From positions 1-54,534 of the forward strand of contig JAHDGY010000011.1 of assembly GCA_020631555.1 (NCBI GenBank): a stretch of DNA of 54,534 nt. Direction: 5' to 3'. This stretch comes from Flavobacteriales bacterium. GTDB taxonomy: Bacteria; Bacteroidota; Bacteroidia; Flavobacteriales_D; Parvicellaceae. The notes beneath the pieces were generated by a model. The model searched no databases and was not told where the DNA came from. It saw only the letters and a list, made by a program, of their open reading frames with translations. The translations under genes and the position numbers were made by a program. Shown one piece after another: positions 1 to 8,572 of the stretch (position 1 is its first letter; the number at the start of each line of letters is the position of its first letter).

Positions 1-28
1 ATAAACGTATTAATTCATGATTATCTAA

Positions 29-508
29 AGTGTCCAGATAAAGGTAGAAGGTCCATTATCAGATGGAATGATTTTACATCATATTAGGGCTTAAAGAAGA
101 TTATACTCGTGAAATTTTGGCGATTTATTGATCAGGCATTGGAAAACACGGTTCAATTAAAAGAAAAATGGCAGCAAAAATATGCCGCCTTAGCAAAACA
201 TATCACCAAAATGAACTGGTATCCATACTTCACTTACTTAGAATTTAACCCCAAAATAAGACGCATGATTTACTCCACTAATTGGATCGAAAGATTCAAC
301 AAAAGTGTAAAAAGAACTCTGAAAATCAGAGGAGCTTTTCCAAACGAAGAAGCTGTGCTCGCGCTAATAACTAGCACCGCAAAAGAAAAAGGAGAAAAAG
401 CTTATAAATACCCAATTCACAATTTTAAATTTGAACCTAAATTTTGATAATGGACTTATTAAATTATTGAAAACTCCAGCAATAACCAGACACACTAATC
501 TGGACACT
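29..508 (+). mobile_element. Decayed IS256-family insertion sequence remnant
   Basis: An 11-bp perfect inverted repeat (AGTGTCCAGAT at 29-39, its complement at 498-508) brackets a 3' transposase fragment. The space between the left repeat and the fragment is far too short for a full transposase of about 400 residues, so the element looks internally deleted, leaving the left tip joined to the C-terminal third. No obvious 8-9 bp target duplication flanks the repeats, which fits an old or rearranged copy. It is also possible that the left repeat is a chance match and the element simply runs off the left edge of the window. Confidence 0.55.
88..447 (+). pseudogene. IS256-family transposase, C-terminal fragment
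   Basis: About 119 codons are open after a TAG at 85-87. From GTG at 109 the reading frame gives 112 residues that match the C-terminal end of IS256/MULE-type DDE transposases: the signature block YSTNWIERFNKSVKRTLKIR, then FPNEEAVLALI. This block carries the third catalytic acidic residue (E in NWIERFN). The N-terminal DNA-binding part and the first two catalytic Asp residues are absent, so it cannot be active alone. The intact parent copy, if any, is not in this window. Confidence 0.8.
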
Positions 509-560
509 ACTTCCTTTGGCCGTCAAGCCAGTCCGGATATCCGAACCTTTACTTCGAGAT

Positions 561-616
561 TTCATTCGGACGTAGCCCCGGACCAATACTTCGGAAATTC
601 ATTCGGACATAGCTGG
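561..616 (+). repeat. Dispersed repeat, left copy
   Basis: The stretch contains two 17-nt near-identical units (561-577 and 598-614, 15 of 17 identical, each reading TTCATTCGGAC(G/A)TAGC) separated by CCGGACCAATACTTCGGAAA. The segment 579-614 recurs with only a few mismatches, in reverse complement, at about 54275-54313 near the right end of the window. The unit is GC-richer than its surroundings. An open frame crosses it (431-637), but nothing suggests that it is coding. Confidence 0.6.
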
Positions 617-684
617 GAATTTCCAACAAGTTTATAATTACAATAAACGAACAAACTAAAAATTTAACTAAGCACACATTGATG

Positions 685-713
685 ATCCGCTCCCGAATGG
701 AGGCGGATTTTTC
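685..713 (+). terminator. Hairpin with T-run, possible rho-independent terminator
   Basis: ATCCGC-TCC (685-693) can pair with GGAGGCGGAT (699-708) with one bulged base and a 5-nt loop. It is followed on the plus strand by TTTTTC. It lies immediately downstream of the last gene of the polysaccharide locus (stop at 712), but the T-run is on the plus-strand side, so it does not look like a canonical terminator for that minus-strand operon. Confidence 0.35.
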
Positions 714-1458
714 ATCTTATAAAAAACTGCCCAATCTTTCGAACTGGCTTTAGCGTTAAAGTATAAAACGCAGGTATTAATCCATTAATCTTCCAAGCCA
801 ACCGATCTTCTCTATTCGCCGCCAAACGATTTTTTAGCGTTACATTGCTCTGGCCTCCAACGCGCATTTTGGTAGTAATTCTATTCAGGTAGCTCGCCGA
901 AAGTCGATGTTTAAATAACATTCTTAACATCAACTCATAATCAGCTGAATGCCTTAAATCAAGGTTATAAACTCCAAATTTATTGTAGCAAGCTTTTCTG
1001 AGAAAAAATGTCGGATGAGGAGGCGTCCACCCATACTTAAACTTTTCTGCCCTAAAATTACCTGATGTCCATCTGCGTGTTACCAAATCGGTATCTACTC
1101 TATCTACATAAACTAAATCTGCATATCCAGAATCGAACCCTCGCATAGCAACAACCATATCCTCAACCACCTTGTTGTCTACATAAAGGTCATCTGAATT
1201 CAAAATCCCTACAATATCACCAGTCGCTTGTTGAATTCCTTTGTTCATCGCATCGTAAAGCCCTTTATCTGGTTCTGAACAAATTACAGCAATTCTATCC
1301 TCGTATTTTCGAACCACTTCCATTGTACGATCTGTCGATTTACCATCAATAATAATGTACTCTATATTTCCGTAGCTCTGTTCTAACACGGATTGAAGTG
1401 TATCTTCAATAGTTTCAGCACTATTATAAGATATTGTTATGATGCTTACTTTCTCCAT
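712..1458 (-). CDS. Family 2 glycosyltransferase (WcaE/colanic-acid type)
   Basis: 248 residues with a single GT-A domain. The N-terminus MEKVSIITISYNSAETIEDT and the nucleotide-binding strand IIIDGKSTDRT (35-45) are typical of GT2. EPDKGLYDAMNKGI (62-75), LNSDD (86-90, the metal-binding DxD-like site), PPHPTFF (145-151) and HSADYELMLR (170-179) are characteristic of the WcaE/PGL-locus subgroup that adds one sugar to a growing repeat unit on the cytoplasmic face of the membrane. No membrane segments are seen. It is the last gene of the locus, 42 bp after the acetyltransferase gene. Donor and acceptor cannot be read from the sequence. Confidence 0.9.
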   Translation of the reverse strand: MEKVSIITISYNSAETIEDTLQSVLEQSYGNIEYIIIDGKSTDRTMEVVRKYEDRIAVICSEPDKGLYDAMNKGIQQATGDIVGILNSDDLYVDNKVVEDMVVAMRGFDSGYADLVYVDRVDTDLVTRRWTSGNFRAEKFKYGWTPPHPTFFLRKACYNKFGVYNLDLRHSADYELMLRMLFKHRLSASYLNRITTKMRVGGQSNVTLKNRLAANREDRLAWKINGLIPAFYTLTLKPVRKIGQFFIR

Positions 1459-1500
1459 TTAATATCTAACCGAATCAATAACATTACTAAGATTATCTAA

Positions 1501-2052
1501 TCACCCAGCAATAGTTCTTTCCCGTAATTCAATAGCGGGATTGCCCTGATAGATGGTATACGCATTAAGACTTTTGGTAGCTACCGAACCGACCGCAAGT
1601 ATCGAATGAGATTTACATATTACTCCTGGGCAAACAACAGATTGAGCTCCAATCCAAACCCCTTCTTCTAAAATAATTTGTCGTACAATTAAATCGAAAC
1701 TAGTCTTCTTGTAATTATGATTTCCACACAACAACATAGCTCCTTGTGAAACGCAAACATTGTCAGAAATTACTGTCTTGGCCAAGTTATCAATCCATAC
1801 TTTTTCGCCAATCCATACATTACTTCCTATTTCTAGTTTCCACGGATATTTAATATTTACATTGGGTTTAATCACAACCCCTTTACCAACTTTTGCACCA
1901 AATAATCTTAGTAAGAATATTTTTATAAAACTAAACGGATTCCAAGGATTTAGAAAGAACAAGAGGTTAATACAATACCAAAAAACGCGAACAACTACAT
2001 TACCTGGTTTATAATAGTTATTATTGAATTTGGACAAGTCTGTTTTGCTCAT
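1501..2052 (-). CDS. WcaF-like hexapeptide-repeat O-acetyltransferase
   Basis: 183 residues. A hydrophobic N-terminal stretch (about 20-50, WYCINLLFFLNPWNPFSFIK) is followed by left-handed beta-helix hexapeptide repeats from about residue 52 (VGKGVVIKPNVNIKYP, IGSNVWIGEKVWIDN, EGVWIGAQSVVCPGVICKSH). GNHNYKK near residue 110 supplies the His expected at the active site of this acetyl-CoA-dependent family. It is most similar in layout to the colanic acid acetyltransferase WcaF and probably O-acetylates a sugar of the repeat unit. Its ATG overlaps the stop of the preceding gene (ATGA), so the two are likely translationally coupled. Confidence 0.85.
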   Translation of the reverse strand: MSKTDLSKFNNNYYKPGNVVVRVFWYCINLLFFLNPWNPFSFIKIFLLRLFGAKVGKGVVIKPNVNIKYPWKLEIGSNVWIGEKVWIDNLAKTVISDNVCVSQGAMLLCGNHNYKKTSFDLIVRQIILEEGVWIGAQSVVCPGVICKSHSILAVGSVATKSLNAYTIYQGNPAIELRERTIAG

Positions 2053-3221
2053 ACATTAACCTTTTCGGCAAATAATGTTCGATTTACTTCGATTACTTTA
2101 TCGTTTAGGAGAATTGAACGAGCATATTCTCTACAAGTTACAGATTGTTCACGAGCACCTTCCTCCGTTTGGAATAGAAAAGATTCTATTACTTGAACAA
2201 ATTTAGACGGTCTACTCAAACTCAACGCTGCGCCAACGCCATCCTTCTCAAGATCAGTCCAAGGAGTTTGATCACTAATTAGTACAGGGCAACCATAAGA
2301 CAATGCTTCAATTATACAATGGCCATAATTTTCTGCTAGGGTAGGTAAAAAAAACAAGTCGTGTGAGTTATAAAAACCTCCCAATTCGGCGGGTGTTTTA
2401 GCTCCAACCAACGACATTTGAACATTCAAATTCTTAGCAGTTTCAACACAGCGATCGATATAATTCTTATCCTCGTGCGGCCCAACAACAGTTAAAAAAA
2501 TTGATTCTTTATTGGCGCATTCCCCAATAACCTCAATCGCAAATAATAAGTTCTTTTTTTTGGAAACCCTAGAAACAAAAAGGACTTTCAACTTTCCCTG
2601 AAGCTTCAAAGCACGGTCCTCCACATTCCAATCTGGGTACTCTCCGATATTCTCGGCAATGCGTACTGCAGCTTTTTTACCGAATACAGACTCAATTTCT
2701 GATTTTTCCGCAGAGGTGGATGCATGCCAACGAATGCCTGAAAACAATCCTAAACCTTTTGTTGCGCTGAGAAAACTCTTTTTCTTGAAACTCTTCAACC
2801 GCAGAGCCCCTTTGTCCAACATTCCACGTGGTGCAAGAATTACCCTATTCTTAATTTTTTTCTGACGAGCAATACGAAGAGGAAGTATTGAAAATTTCTT
2901 TGAAAACAGACTATTCAAGTAAATTACGTCTGGATTAATGCCGTCAATAATCTGAGAAATCTTAGCTTTTCTTTGGTTTGACGGTGACAAGTAAATCACC
3001 TGGCCTCCGCTGCATCCAATCCATTTATTTATTTCAATGTTTGGATAGGTCGAAATGCTATCAAAATCGCGGTCGGATGTAACAACGTAAAAGTCAAATT
3101 CATTGCTGAATGTTCTCAGAATATTGGCCACCGACTTGATTGGACCTCCAGCCTTGTAACCAGGCAAATACCAATCTGTAAATACCAGTATCTTTCGCTT
3201 AGTATTCAACGTTGTTTGCAT
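2049..3221 (-). CDS. Family 4 glycosyltransferase
   Basis: 390 residues with a GT-B fold. The N-terminal acceptor domain has FTDWYLPGYKAGGPIKSVAN, where GGPIKS is the glycine-rich loop common in GT4 enzymes. The donor half has LFVSRVSKKKNLLFAIE and the catalytic EX7E region LPTLAENYGHCIIEALSYG (E-NYGHCII-E), which binds the nucleotide sugar. It overlaps the asparagine-synthase-like gene by 23 bp and the acetyltransferase gene by 4 bp. It is a cytoplasmic, membrane-peripheral enzyme of unknown sugar specificity. Confidence 0.9.
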   Translation of the reverse strand: MQTTLNTKRKILVFTDWYLPGYKAGGPIKSVANILRTFSNEFDFYVVTSDRDFDSISTYPNIEINKWIGCSGGQVIYLSPSNQRKAKISQIIDGINPDVIYLNSLFSKKFSILPLRIARQKKIKNRVILAPRGMLDKGALRLKSFKKKSFLSATKGLGLFSGIRWHASTSAEKSEIESVFGKKAAVRIAENIGEYPDWNVEDRALKLQGKLKVLFVSRVSKKKNLLFAIEVIGECANKESIFLTVVGPHEDKNYIDRCVETAKNLNVQMSLVGAKTPAELGGFYNSHDLFFLPTLAENYGHCIIEALSYGCPVLISDQTPWTDLEKDGVGAALSLSRPSKFVQVIESFLFQTEEGAREQSVTCREYARSILLNDKVIEVNRTLFAEKVNV

Positions 3222-5094
3222 TTAACCAATTGTCTAGCACTACCAACGACCAAATTTGGGCCCAACCTGTCTTTCCGCCATTGAGAAATTCTTTCCACAT
3301 TGCCTGTAGCTTTTGCCCATTGACAGGCTTTCTCTCAGACAACGAATCAATTCGTTCTTTACAATAGTCCTTAAGTTCCTTCCTAATCCAGTGTTTCCAA
3401 GGTAATACGAATCCCATTTTTGGACGATTCACGATTTCGTTAGGAAGCAATTCTCCTAAACTTTCGATCAGCAATTGTTTTGGTGAATGAGGAAACTTAA
3501 CTGCATCTTCGACACCATGAACATATTCCAACAATTCATGATCTAAAAACGGTACCCTTACTTCCAATGCATGCGCCATACTCATCTGATCCACATCGCG
3601 CAACAATACATTTTGCATGTAAGTATTCATTTCTAAATAACTGACCTTGCTTAAAAATGGAACATTAAACCCATTTGTTCCATATTCAATTCCTTCGGTT
3701 GCAAAATCAAAAACAGAATTACTGCTAGAAATATCGGACGAAAGAAAATCTCTTAACTGATTTTCCAGCATGATTTGCCGATTAATTGGGAAGTAGTACG
3801 CTAACTCTAAGTATTTCTGATTCAACGTTTCGGATATTTTATCGGAAGACACAGATGGCTTCACACGTCTCAACATGTTTCCCATACCCCTTCTGATAAT
3901 AGGTGGAAAACTAAACAACCATTTCTTGCCATTCAGACTTGTTGCCCGCTTAAAAATGTCGTAACCACCGAAAACCTCATCCCCACCCAGACCGGACAGC
4001 GCCATGGTTATATTGGCAGCTTTAGTGGCTTGTGAAACAACGTAAGTGTTTGGCCCATCTGCACTAGGGTGATCCATCGCAGCAAGAGCCGTAGGTATTT
4101 GTTCTAAAAAGTCATTCGGATTGAGTTGGATATTGGTGTGATTTGTCCCAAATTTTTCCGCAATCATTCTAGCGTATTTCGCCTCACTAAACTCCTCTTC
4201 AGCAAACGAAATGGTAAACGTAGAAACTGGCTTATCAGAAATTTCGGTCATCGCTCCAACAACTGCACTGGAATCGATACCCCCGGACAAAAATGCTCCA
4301 AACGGAACATCTGCAACCAAACGCCGCTGAACGGATTTGTAAAACAGATCTTTAATCGTTCTTTTAATCTCGTCTTTCGAATGCCCTTCAGACTGCTTCG
4401 AATAGTTAGAGTTCAAATCCCAAAATCGCTTCTTATTTACTTCGCTGCGGGTTATGCTAAGCATTGTTCCTGCTTCTAGCATATAAACGTCTTTCAGTAT
4501 AGTATTTGGCGAATGCACGGTGCTGTACCGCAAATAGTCTTCAAATCCGTTAACGGAAAGAGCTGGCTTAAACATTTCTGAAGCAATTACCCCTCTAATT
4601 TCAGAAGCAAATACAACCCCATGTTCAGCAAGATGATAGTACAAAGGTTTTATTCCCAATCTATCCCTAAACACGTCAACTCTTCCTTCTTTTTGATCGT
4701 AAACTGCAAATGCGAACATGCCATTGAAATGTTCCACACAACTCGCACCCCATTCCATGTAGGCTGCCAAAACGACTTCAGTATCCGATTGACTCTTAAA
4801 TTCAAAAGAGGACTCCCTTAGCAGTTTATCTTTAATTTCTAGATAATTATAAATTTCACCATTAAATATCAAGGTATAATTTCCGCATGGGCTGGTCATC
4901 GGCTGATTACTACCCACGTCTAAATCTATAATTGCCAGACGATTGTGACCAAAAACAACATCTTGATTGAAGTAAAACCCTGTATTATCGGGTCCTCGAT
5001 GCTTGCCTACTTCGGCCATCCTTCGGACCCTAGTCTCGGCGCTACCACCTTCTGTTAAATCACCAAAGTGAACTATACCAACTATTCCGCACAT
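3199..5094 (-). CDS. asnB: Glutamine-hydrolysing asparagine synthase / amidotransferase
   Basis: 631 residues. The mature N-terminus would start at the nucleophile Cys2 (MCGIVGI); NHRG-type and glutamine-site residues are seen at KHRGPDNTG (31-39) and FNGEIYN (77-83). The synthetase half carries the ATP pyrophosphatase loop SGGIDSS (270-276). DRLGIKPLYY (144-153) links the halves. In polysaccharide loci of this kind AsnB homologues may amidate a uronic acid or modify a sugar rather than make free asparagine, but the sequence does not separate these options. It overlaps both neighbours (13 and 23 bp), so it is part of the operon rather than an inserted housekeeping gene. Confidence 0.88.
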   Translation of the reverse strand: MCGIVGIVHFGDLTEGGSAETRVRRMAEVGKHRGPDNTGFYFNQDVVFGHNRLAIIDLDVGSNQPMTSPCGNYTLIFNGEIYNYLEIKDKLLRESSFEFKSQSDTEVVLAAYMEWGASCVEHFNGMFAFAVYDQKEGRVDVFRDRLGIKPLYYHLAEHGVVFASEIRGVIASEMFKPALSVNGFEDYLRYSTVHSPNTILKDVYMLEAGTMLSITRSEVNKKRFWDLNSNYSKQSEGHSKDEIKRTIKDLFYKSVQRRLVADVPFGAFLSGGIDSSAVVGAMTEISDKPVSTFTISFAEEEFSEAKYARMIAEKFGTNHTNIQLNPNDFLEQIPTALAAMDHPSADGPNTYVVSQATKAANITMALSGLGGDEVFGGYDIFKRATSLNGKKWLFSFPPIIRRGMGNMLRRVKPSVSSDKISETLNQKYLELAYYFPINRQIMLENQLRDFLSSDISSSNSVFDFATEGIEYGTNGFNVPFLSKVSYLEMNTYMQNVLLRDVDQMSMAHALEVRVPFLDHELLEYVHGVEDAVKFPHSPKQLLIESLGELLPNEIVNRPKMGFVLPWKHWIRKELKDYCKERIDSLSERKPVNGQKLQAMWKEFLNGGKTGWAQIWSLVVLDNWLNANNVEY

Positions 5095-6029
5095 CGCGCA
5101 ACAAAAGATTTATCCGCTAGCATCTTACTTATACCGTCCTCGATGGACAATAAGGGTCTACCTAAAATTTCAAGCATCTTCGAATTGTCCGGTAATCTCC
5201 TGGTCATATCGCCTTCTTCTAACGGGGGAAGGTGAACAATTTCAGACTTTGAATTCGATGCTCTTATTACAATTTTGGCGAGATCAATTATTTCTACCTC
5301 CTGCGAACCTCCAATATTTATCACGTCGTTAAGTAGAACATCATTTTCAAAAATTTTCTGGCAGGCTTCAATATTATCTTCAACATAACAGAACGTACGT
5401 GTTTGCTTGCCATCGCCATAAATTGTTATTGGCTCATTTCTAAGCGCCAATCTCAAAAATCTTGTTACCACAAAATCTTTGCTTTGACTCGGGCCGTATG
5501 TGTTAAAAAACCTGAATATGGTATACGGAAGTCCAAAACTCTTGTGAAACGATCGATAAAACGATTCCCCAACATTCTTAACCACCGCGTAAGGAACCCT
5601 GGAATTCAGCGGTGTAGTATGTTCATGCTGAGGTAGCTCAACCGGTTCTCCATACACCTCGGATGACGAAGAATAAAAAACTCGTTTCACCGATGTATTC
5701 TTAGCAAGGTTCAGGATATTCTTTATTCCCTCGATATCGTTTAAAACTCGAATTGGATTTTCCTGTGTTCGAGTTACCCCCACAACTGCGGCGTAATGAA
5801 ACACATAATCAAACTTATAGCCTAGCATGATTTCGGAAATATCCCGGTAGTTATTCACGTCGCAGAAAACAAATGACCAGTTGGATAATTTGCACGAAGG
5901 TAATTTCTCATTTTTTCCTGTAGATAAATTGTCGGCGATAACAACATGGTAATTAGGATTTTTAACCAAAGATCTCACCATAGCCCCTCCGACATTACCT
6001 GCTCCTCCTGTAACTAGAATCTTAATCAT
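5082..6029 (-). CDS. NAD-dependent sugar-nucleotide epimerase/decarboxylase (extended SDR)
   Basis: 315 residues with a Rossmann fold. The cofactor motif GGAGNVGG is at 8-15, ADNLSTG follows the second strand, and the catalytic set is Ser (YSSSSEVYGEP) and the YxxxK motif (PYAVVKN). The substrate-binding region RFFNTYGPSQ, IYGDGKQTRTFCYVEDNIEA and the tail DMTRRLPDNSKMLEILG are closest to UDP-glucuronate decarboxylase (UXS) and GalE-type epimerases. It therefore probably makes one of the UDP-sugars used by the neighbouring transferases. Whether it decarboxylates or epimerises cannot be settled from motifs. It overlaps the downstream and upstream genes by 13 and 8 bp. Confidence 0.85.
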   Translation of the reverse strand: MIKILVTGGAGNVGGAMVRSLVKNPNYHVVIADNLSTGKNEKLPSCKLSNWSFVFCDVNNYRDISEIMLGYKFDYVFHYAAVVGVTRTQENPIRVLNDIEGIKNILNLAKNTSVKRVFYSSSSEVYGEPVELPQHEHTTPLNSRVPYAVVKNVGESFYRSFHKSFGLPYTIFRFFNTYGPSQSKDFVVTRFLRLALRNEPITIYGDGKQTRTFCYVEDNIEACQKIFENDVLLNDVINIGGSQEVEIIDLAKIVIRASNSKSEIVHLPPLEEGDMTRRLPDNSKMLEILGRPLLSIEDGISKMLADKSFVARCAE

Positions 6030-7098
6030 TTACAACATTTAGCAAACTTTCCGTCCATTTATCGGGTGTAATGTGAGTCGCTAATTCTTTACTATTAACT
6101 CCCATTTTCCGAAGTTGATCGTCCGTCGAATTTACAATTTTTAGCATCGCCGACTTCAGATCCGAAACACTCTTTTCTTTAAAGCAAAAACCATTATAGC
6201 CGCTTGACAATAGCGCTGAACTTGCACCTACCTGCTCGGACAACAAAAGGGGAAATCTTGCTGCTGCCATTTCATGAACAGACACTCCCCATGGTTCAAA
6301 ATGACTCGGCAATATGTAAACCGAAGTTTGTTCAAGATAACTTCCAATTTGATCGGGCTGAACAAAACCGAAATGCTTGATATCCTTTGATTCAATCCTA
6401 TTTTCGTATTCGTCGCCAGTACCTAAACACCATAATTCCCAATCGCATGTTGTCTCTTGCTTTAATTGCTGAAACGCTTCCCACATATCAAAAATCCCCT
6501 TGTGTTTTACGTATCTACCGACATAAATAAATCGATGAGGCAAAACTTCCGCTTTCTTACGCTCGGCGTCTTCTCCTAGCTTCAGAAACCATGGAGTGTC
6601 GCAAGAATAAAATCCCTCTAGAATATTCGATTCCGGAAAGCCTAATTTTTTTGCGTATCGTTTTTGGGGTGAACCGGGCACCCAAACATGTGTGTAGATT
6701 TTTCTCAGCTGAGATCTACCAAGCTGCAAAACCCTTTGTTTTACACTTCCAGTCCAATGATTATCTAAGGTTAAAACAACTGGAACGGAACCGCGAATTT
6801 TCTTAACCGCCGCAAAATAGTCTTTATCCATCCATCCGCTCACCACAATAGCATCGGGCTTGCTATCAACAATGTATCGATAAAGGTTTACAGCGTTAAA
6901 TTCAGATTTTTCATGAACGGTAATTCCCTTGGCAAATTCAAATTCAAAAGGCGCTTCATCTTTAACCGGCCACCTTACGATATCAACCTGAACTCCAGTT
7001 TTAGACAGATGGTTGATACAAGCCACGGTATATCCTGCAAGTTCACTATACAAAAACAGAATACATTTCCCTATTCCACTAGTCAGCGTGTTATTCAT
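6022..7098 (-). CDS. Family 4 glycosyltransferase
   Basis: 358 residues with a GT-B fold. The donor-binding half begins near YVGRYVKHKGIFDMWEAF and carries the EX7E motif as EPWGVSVHEMAAARFPLLLS. The N-terminal half is less conserved and contains VVSGWMDKDYF and VLTLDNHWTGSVKQR. It overlaps the polymerase gene and the epimerase gene by 8 bp each, which puts it in the same translationally coupled run. It is predicted to be a cytoplasmic enzyme that extends the lipid-linked repeat unit; its sugar is unknown. Confidence 0.88.
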   Translation of the reverse strand: MNNTLTSGIGKCILFLYSELAGYTVACINHLSKTGVQVDIVRWPVKDEAPFEFEFAKGITVHEKSEFNAVNLYRYIVDSKPDAIVVSGWMDKDYFAAVKKIRGSVPVVLTLDNHWTGSVKQRVLQLGRSQLRKIYTHVWVPGSPQKRYAKKLGFPESNILEGFYSCDTPWFLKLGEDAERKKAEVLPHRFIYVGRYVKHKGIFDMWEAFQQLKQETTCDWELWCLGTGDEYENRIESKDIKHFGFVQPDQIGSYLEQTSVYILPSHFEPWGVSVHEMAAARFPLLLSEQVGASSALLSSGYNGFCFKEKSVSDLKSAMLKIVNSTDDQLRKMGVNSKELATHITPDKWTESLLNVVND

Positions 7099-8428
7099 GA
7101 TCTATTGATTGAACACTGTACATTATCAAACCAATGATAATGAAAAATAATATGGTAAATGGGTTTAATGAAGCCGTAATCCAAGATTCGTAATTACTCG
7201 AAAACATAACACAGTATAAGACCGGCACAGCCATTGGTAAAAATCTAGCCATCAGCAAAAACCATCGTATGATCGGGACAAAAAACAAAACTAACCCAAC
7301 AATACCTGTATCCAACCAAAAGGCTAAATACGCATTATGCGTATGTCCCTGATGACCTAGAATAGAAAGTCTTGTGGAGTTTTTGTCAAACAAATATTCA
7401 GAATATACATACCCTTTGCCCAAGAATATATTCTTTTTGATCTCTTGCCATGCAAATTGCCATGCAACAGCTCTACCTGATCCGGACTTAATTTCATCGA
7501 CACTTGATGTTCGAAAGTTTTCGGCTAACCCCAAACTAACGCTTAATTGAACCAACCCAGCAACAACGGACTCGAACGTAAACGCCAGCAAAAAGAAAAT
7601 AAACCAACTCAAAACACTGGATAAATTGATTAAATAATTGAACAAATAAAATATGAACAACGCCATTAAGGCGGATCGAGATCCACTGTAAATTAACGCT
7701 ACAACAACAACTCCAACTACCCATTTTTTATTCGCCAATGGTTGATCTGGATAAAGCTTGCGGTACATTTGAATAAGTAAAAACAGTAGAACCCCATATA
7801 TTCCAAGTCCGTTGGGATTTCCCAGCAAGCCCCTATACCTGTCATTCAAATAGGTGAAGTCTTGGGCAAACGGCGCCAGAACTAATCCCGCCACTAAAAA
7901 AAACAAACCCACGTTTATAATTGAACGAAAGAAAAAATGACGCTTTTGATCGTCCAATGTTCCTAAAATATATAGGGTACATGAGGGTACTATTGTAAAG
8001 GATAAAAGCTTCTGAAGGGAAATCACCGGAGTTGGACTATACAAAAGTCCAATCCAAGCGATCAAGTAAAACGGCAGCAACCCAAACATGAATCTCATGG
8101 ACAGATTGCCATGCAACTTTTTGCCTAAGGGAATCACCGCCAGTAGCAAAGCCAATATTGGTTTGGTGGAAGCAGAAATAGTAAATAATTGCGATCTAGA
8201 ATCTGAAAAAAAGAGCACGATAATAAAACAAAACAAGTACTCCATTGCCATTCCTTTTACAAGGAAGTACAAAAAAAGCAAAAGCAGTATCCCTTGGCCT
8301 GCAATATGACTAACATTACCAACGACAAAAGCCAGGCCCAAAACCGTCAAATAATTTAGCCAATGTTCCTTAAATCCCCATTGGGGAATTGCTTTATTTA
8401 GTACGGCTGACTGATCAATTTCTGTCAT
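7091..8428 (-). CDS. Wzy-like O-antigen/exopolysaccharide polymerase
   Basis: 445 residues from ATG at 8428 (a TTG one codon upstream is also open). About eleven hydrophobic segments are visible. Features of the Wzy/ligase superfamily are RGLLGNPNGLG (200-210), SGSRSALM (249-256) and the large periplasmic loop ending in HTHNAYLAFWLDTGIVGL (363-380), whose H-N-x-x-L...D-T-G-I-x-G-L pattern is diagnostic for the Wzy_C region. It likely joins lipid-linked repeat units on the periplasmic side of the inner membrane. WaaL-type ligases share the fold, but the position in a Wzc-containing locus favours a polymerase. Confidence 0.85.
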   Translation of the reverse strand: MTEIDQSAVLNKAIPQWGFKEHWLNYLTVLGLAFVVGNVSHIAGQGILLLLFLYFLVKGMAMEYLFCFIIVLFFSDSRSQLFTISASTKPILALLLAVIPLGKKLHGNLSMRFMFGLLPFYLIAWIGLLYSPTPVISLQKLLSFTIVPSCTLYILGTLDDQKRHFFFRSIINVGLFFLVAGLVLAPFAQDFTYLNDRYRGLLGNPNGLGIYGVLLFLLIQMYRKLYPDQPLANKKWVVGVVVVALIYSGSRSALMALFIFYLFNYLINLSSVLSWFIFFLLAFTFESVVAGLVQLSVSLGLAENFRTSSVDEIKSGSGRAVAWQFAWQEIKKNIFLGKGYVYSEYLFDKNSTRLSILGHQGHTHNAYLAFWLDTGIVGLVLFFVPIIRWFLLMARFLPMAVPVLYCVMFSSNYESWITASLNPFTILFFIIIGLIMYSVQSIDHE

Positions 8429-8531
8429 CAATTTCAGTCCGAATTTCTAGAGTAGCACTACACATGTTTTGCTCTGCATCCATATACTTACGTAAAGCTA
8501 AACATTCTTCCCCTTCGCTCATCATCAACAT
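8415..8531 (-). CDS. Possible 38-residue small protein
   Basis: A short open frame from ATG 8531 to TGA 8415 fills most of the gap between the acyltransferase and polymerase genes. It overlaps the polymerase start by 14 bp, the same kind of overlap seen between known genes of this operon. The product would be MLMMSEGEECLALRKYMDAE followed by 18 more mostly polar residues, acidic overall, with two Cys and no membrane segment. I recognise no family. It could be a translational coupler, a remnant, or chance. Confidence 0.22.
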   Translation of the reverse strand: MLMMSEGEECLALRKYMDAEQNMCSATLEIRTEIDDRN

Positions 8532-8572
8532 CGGAGACTATTTGACGAAAGGCTTTTATATAGGTTAAAACC

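Noticed and set aside
431-637. 68-residue open frame across the left repeat
   Set aside because: It runs through the IS end and the dispersed repeat, shows no protein-like pattern and has no plausible start signal.
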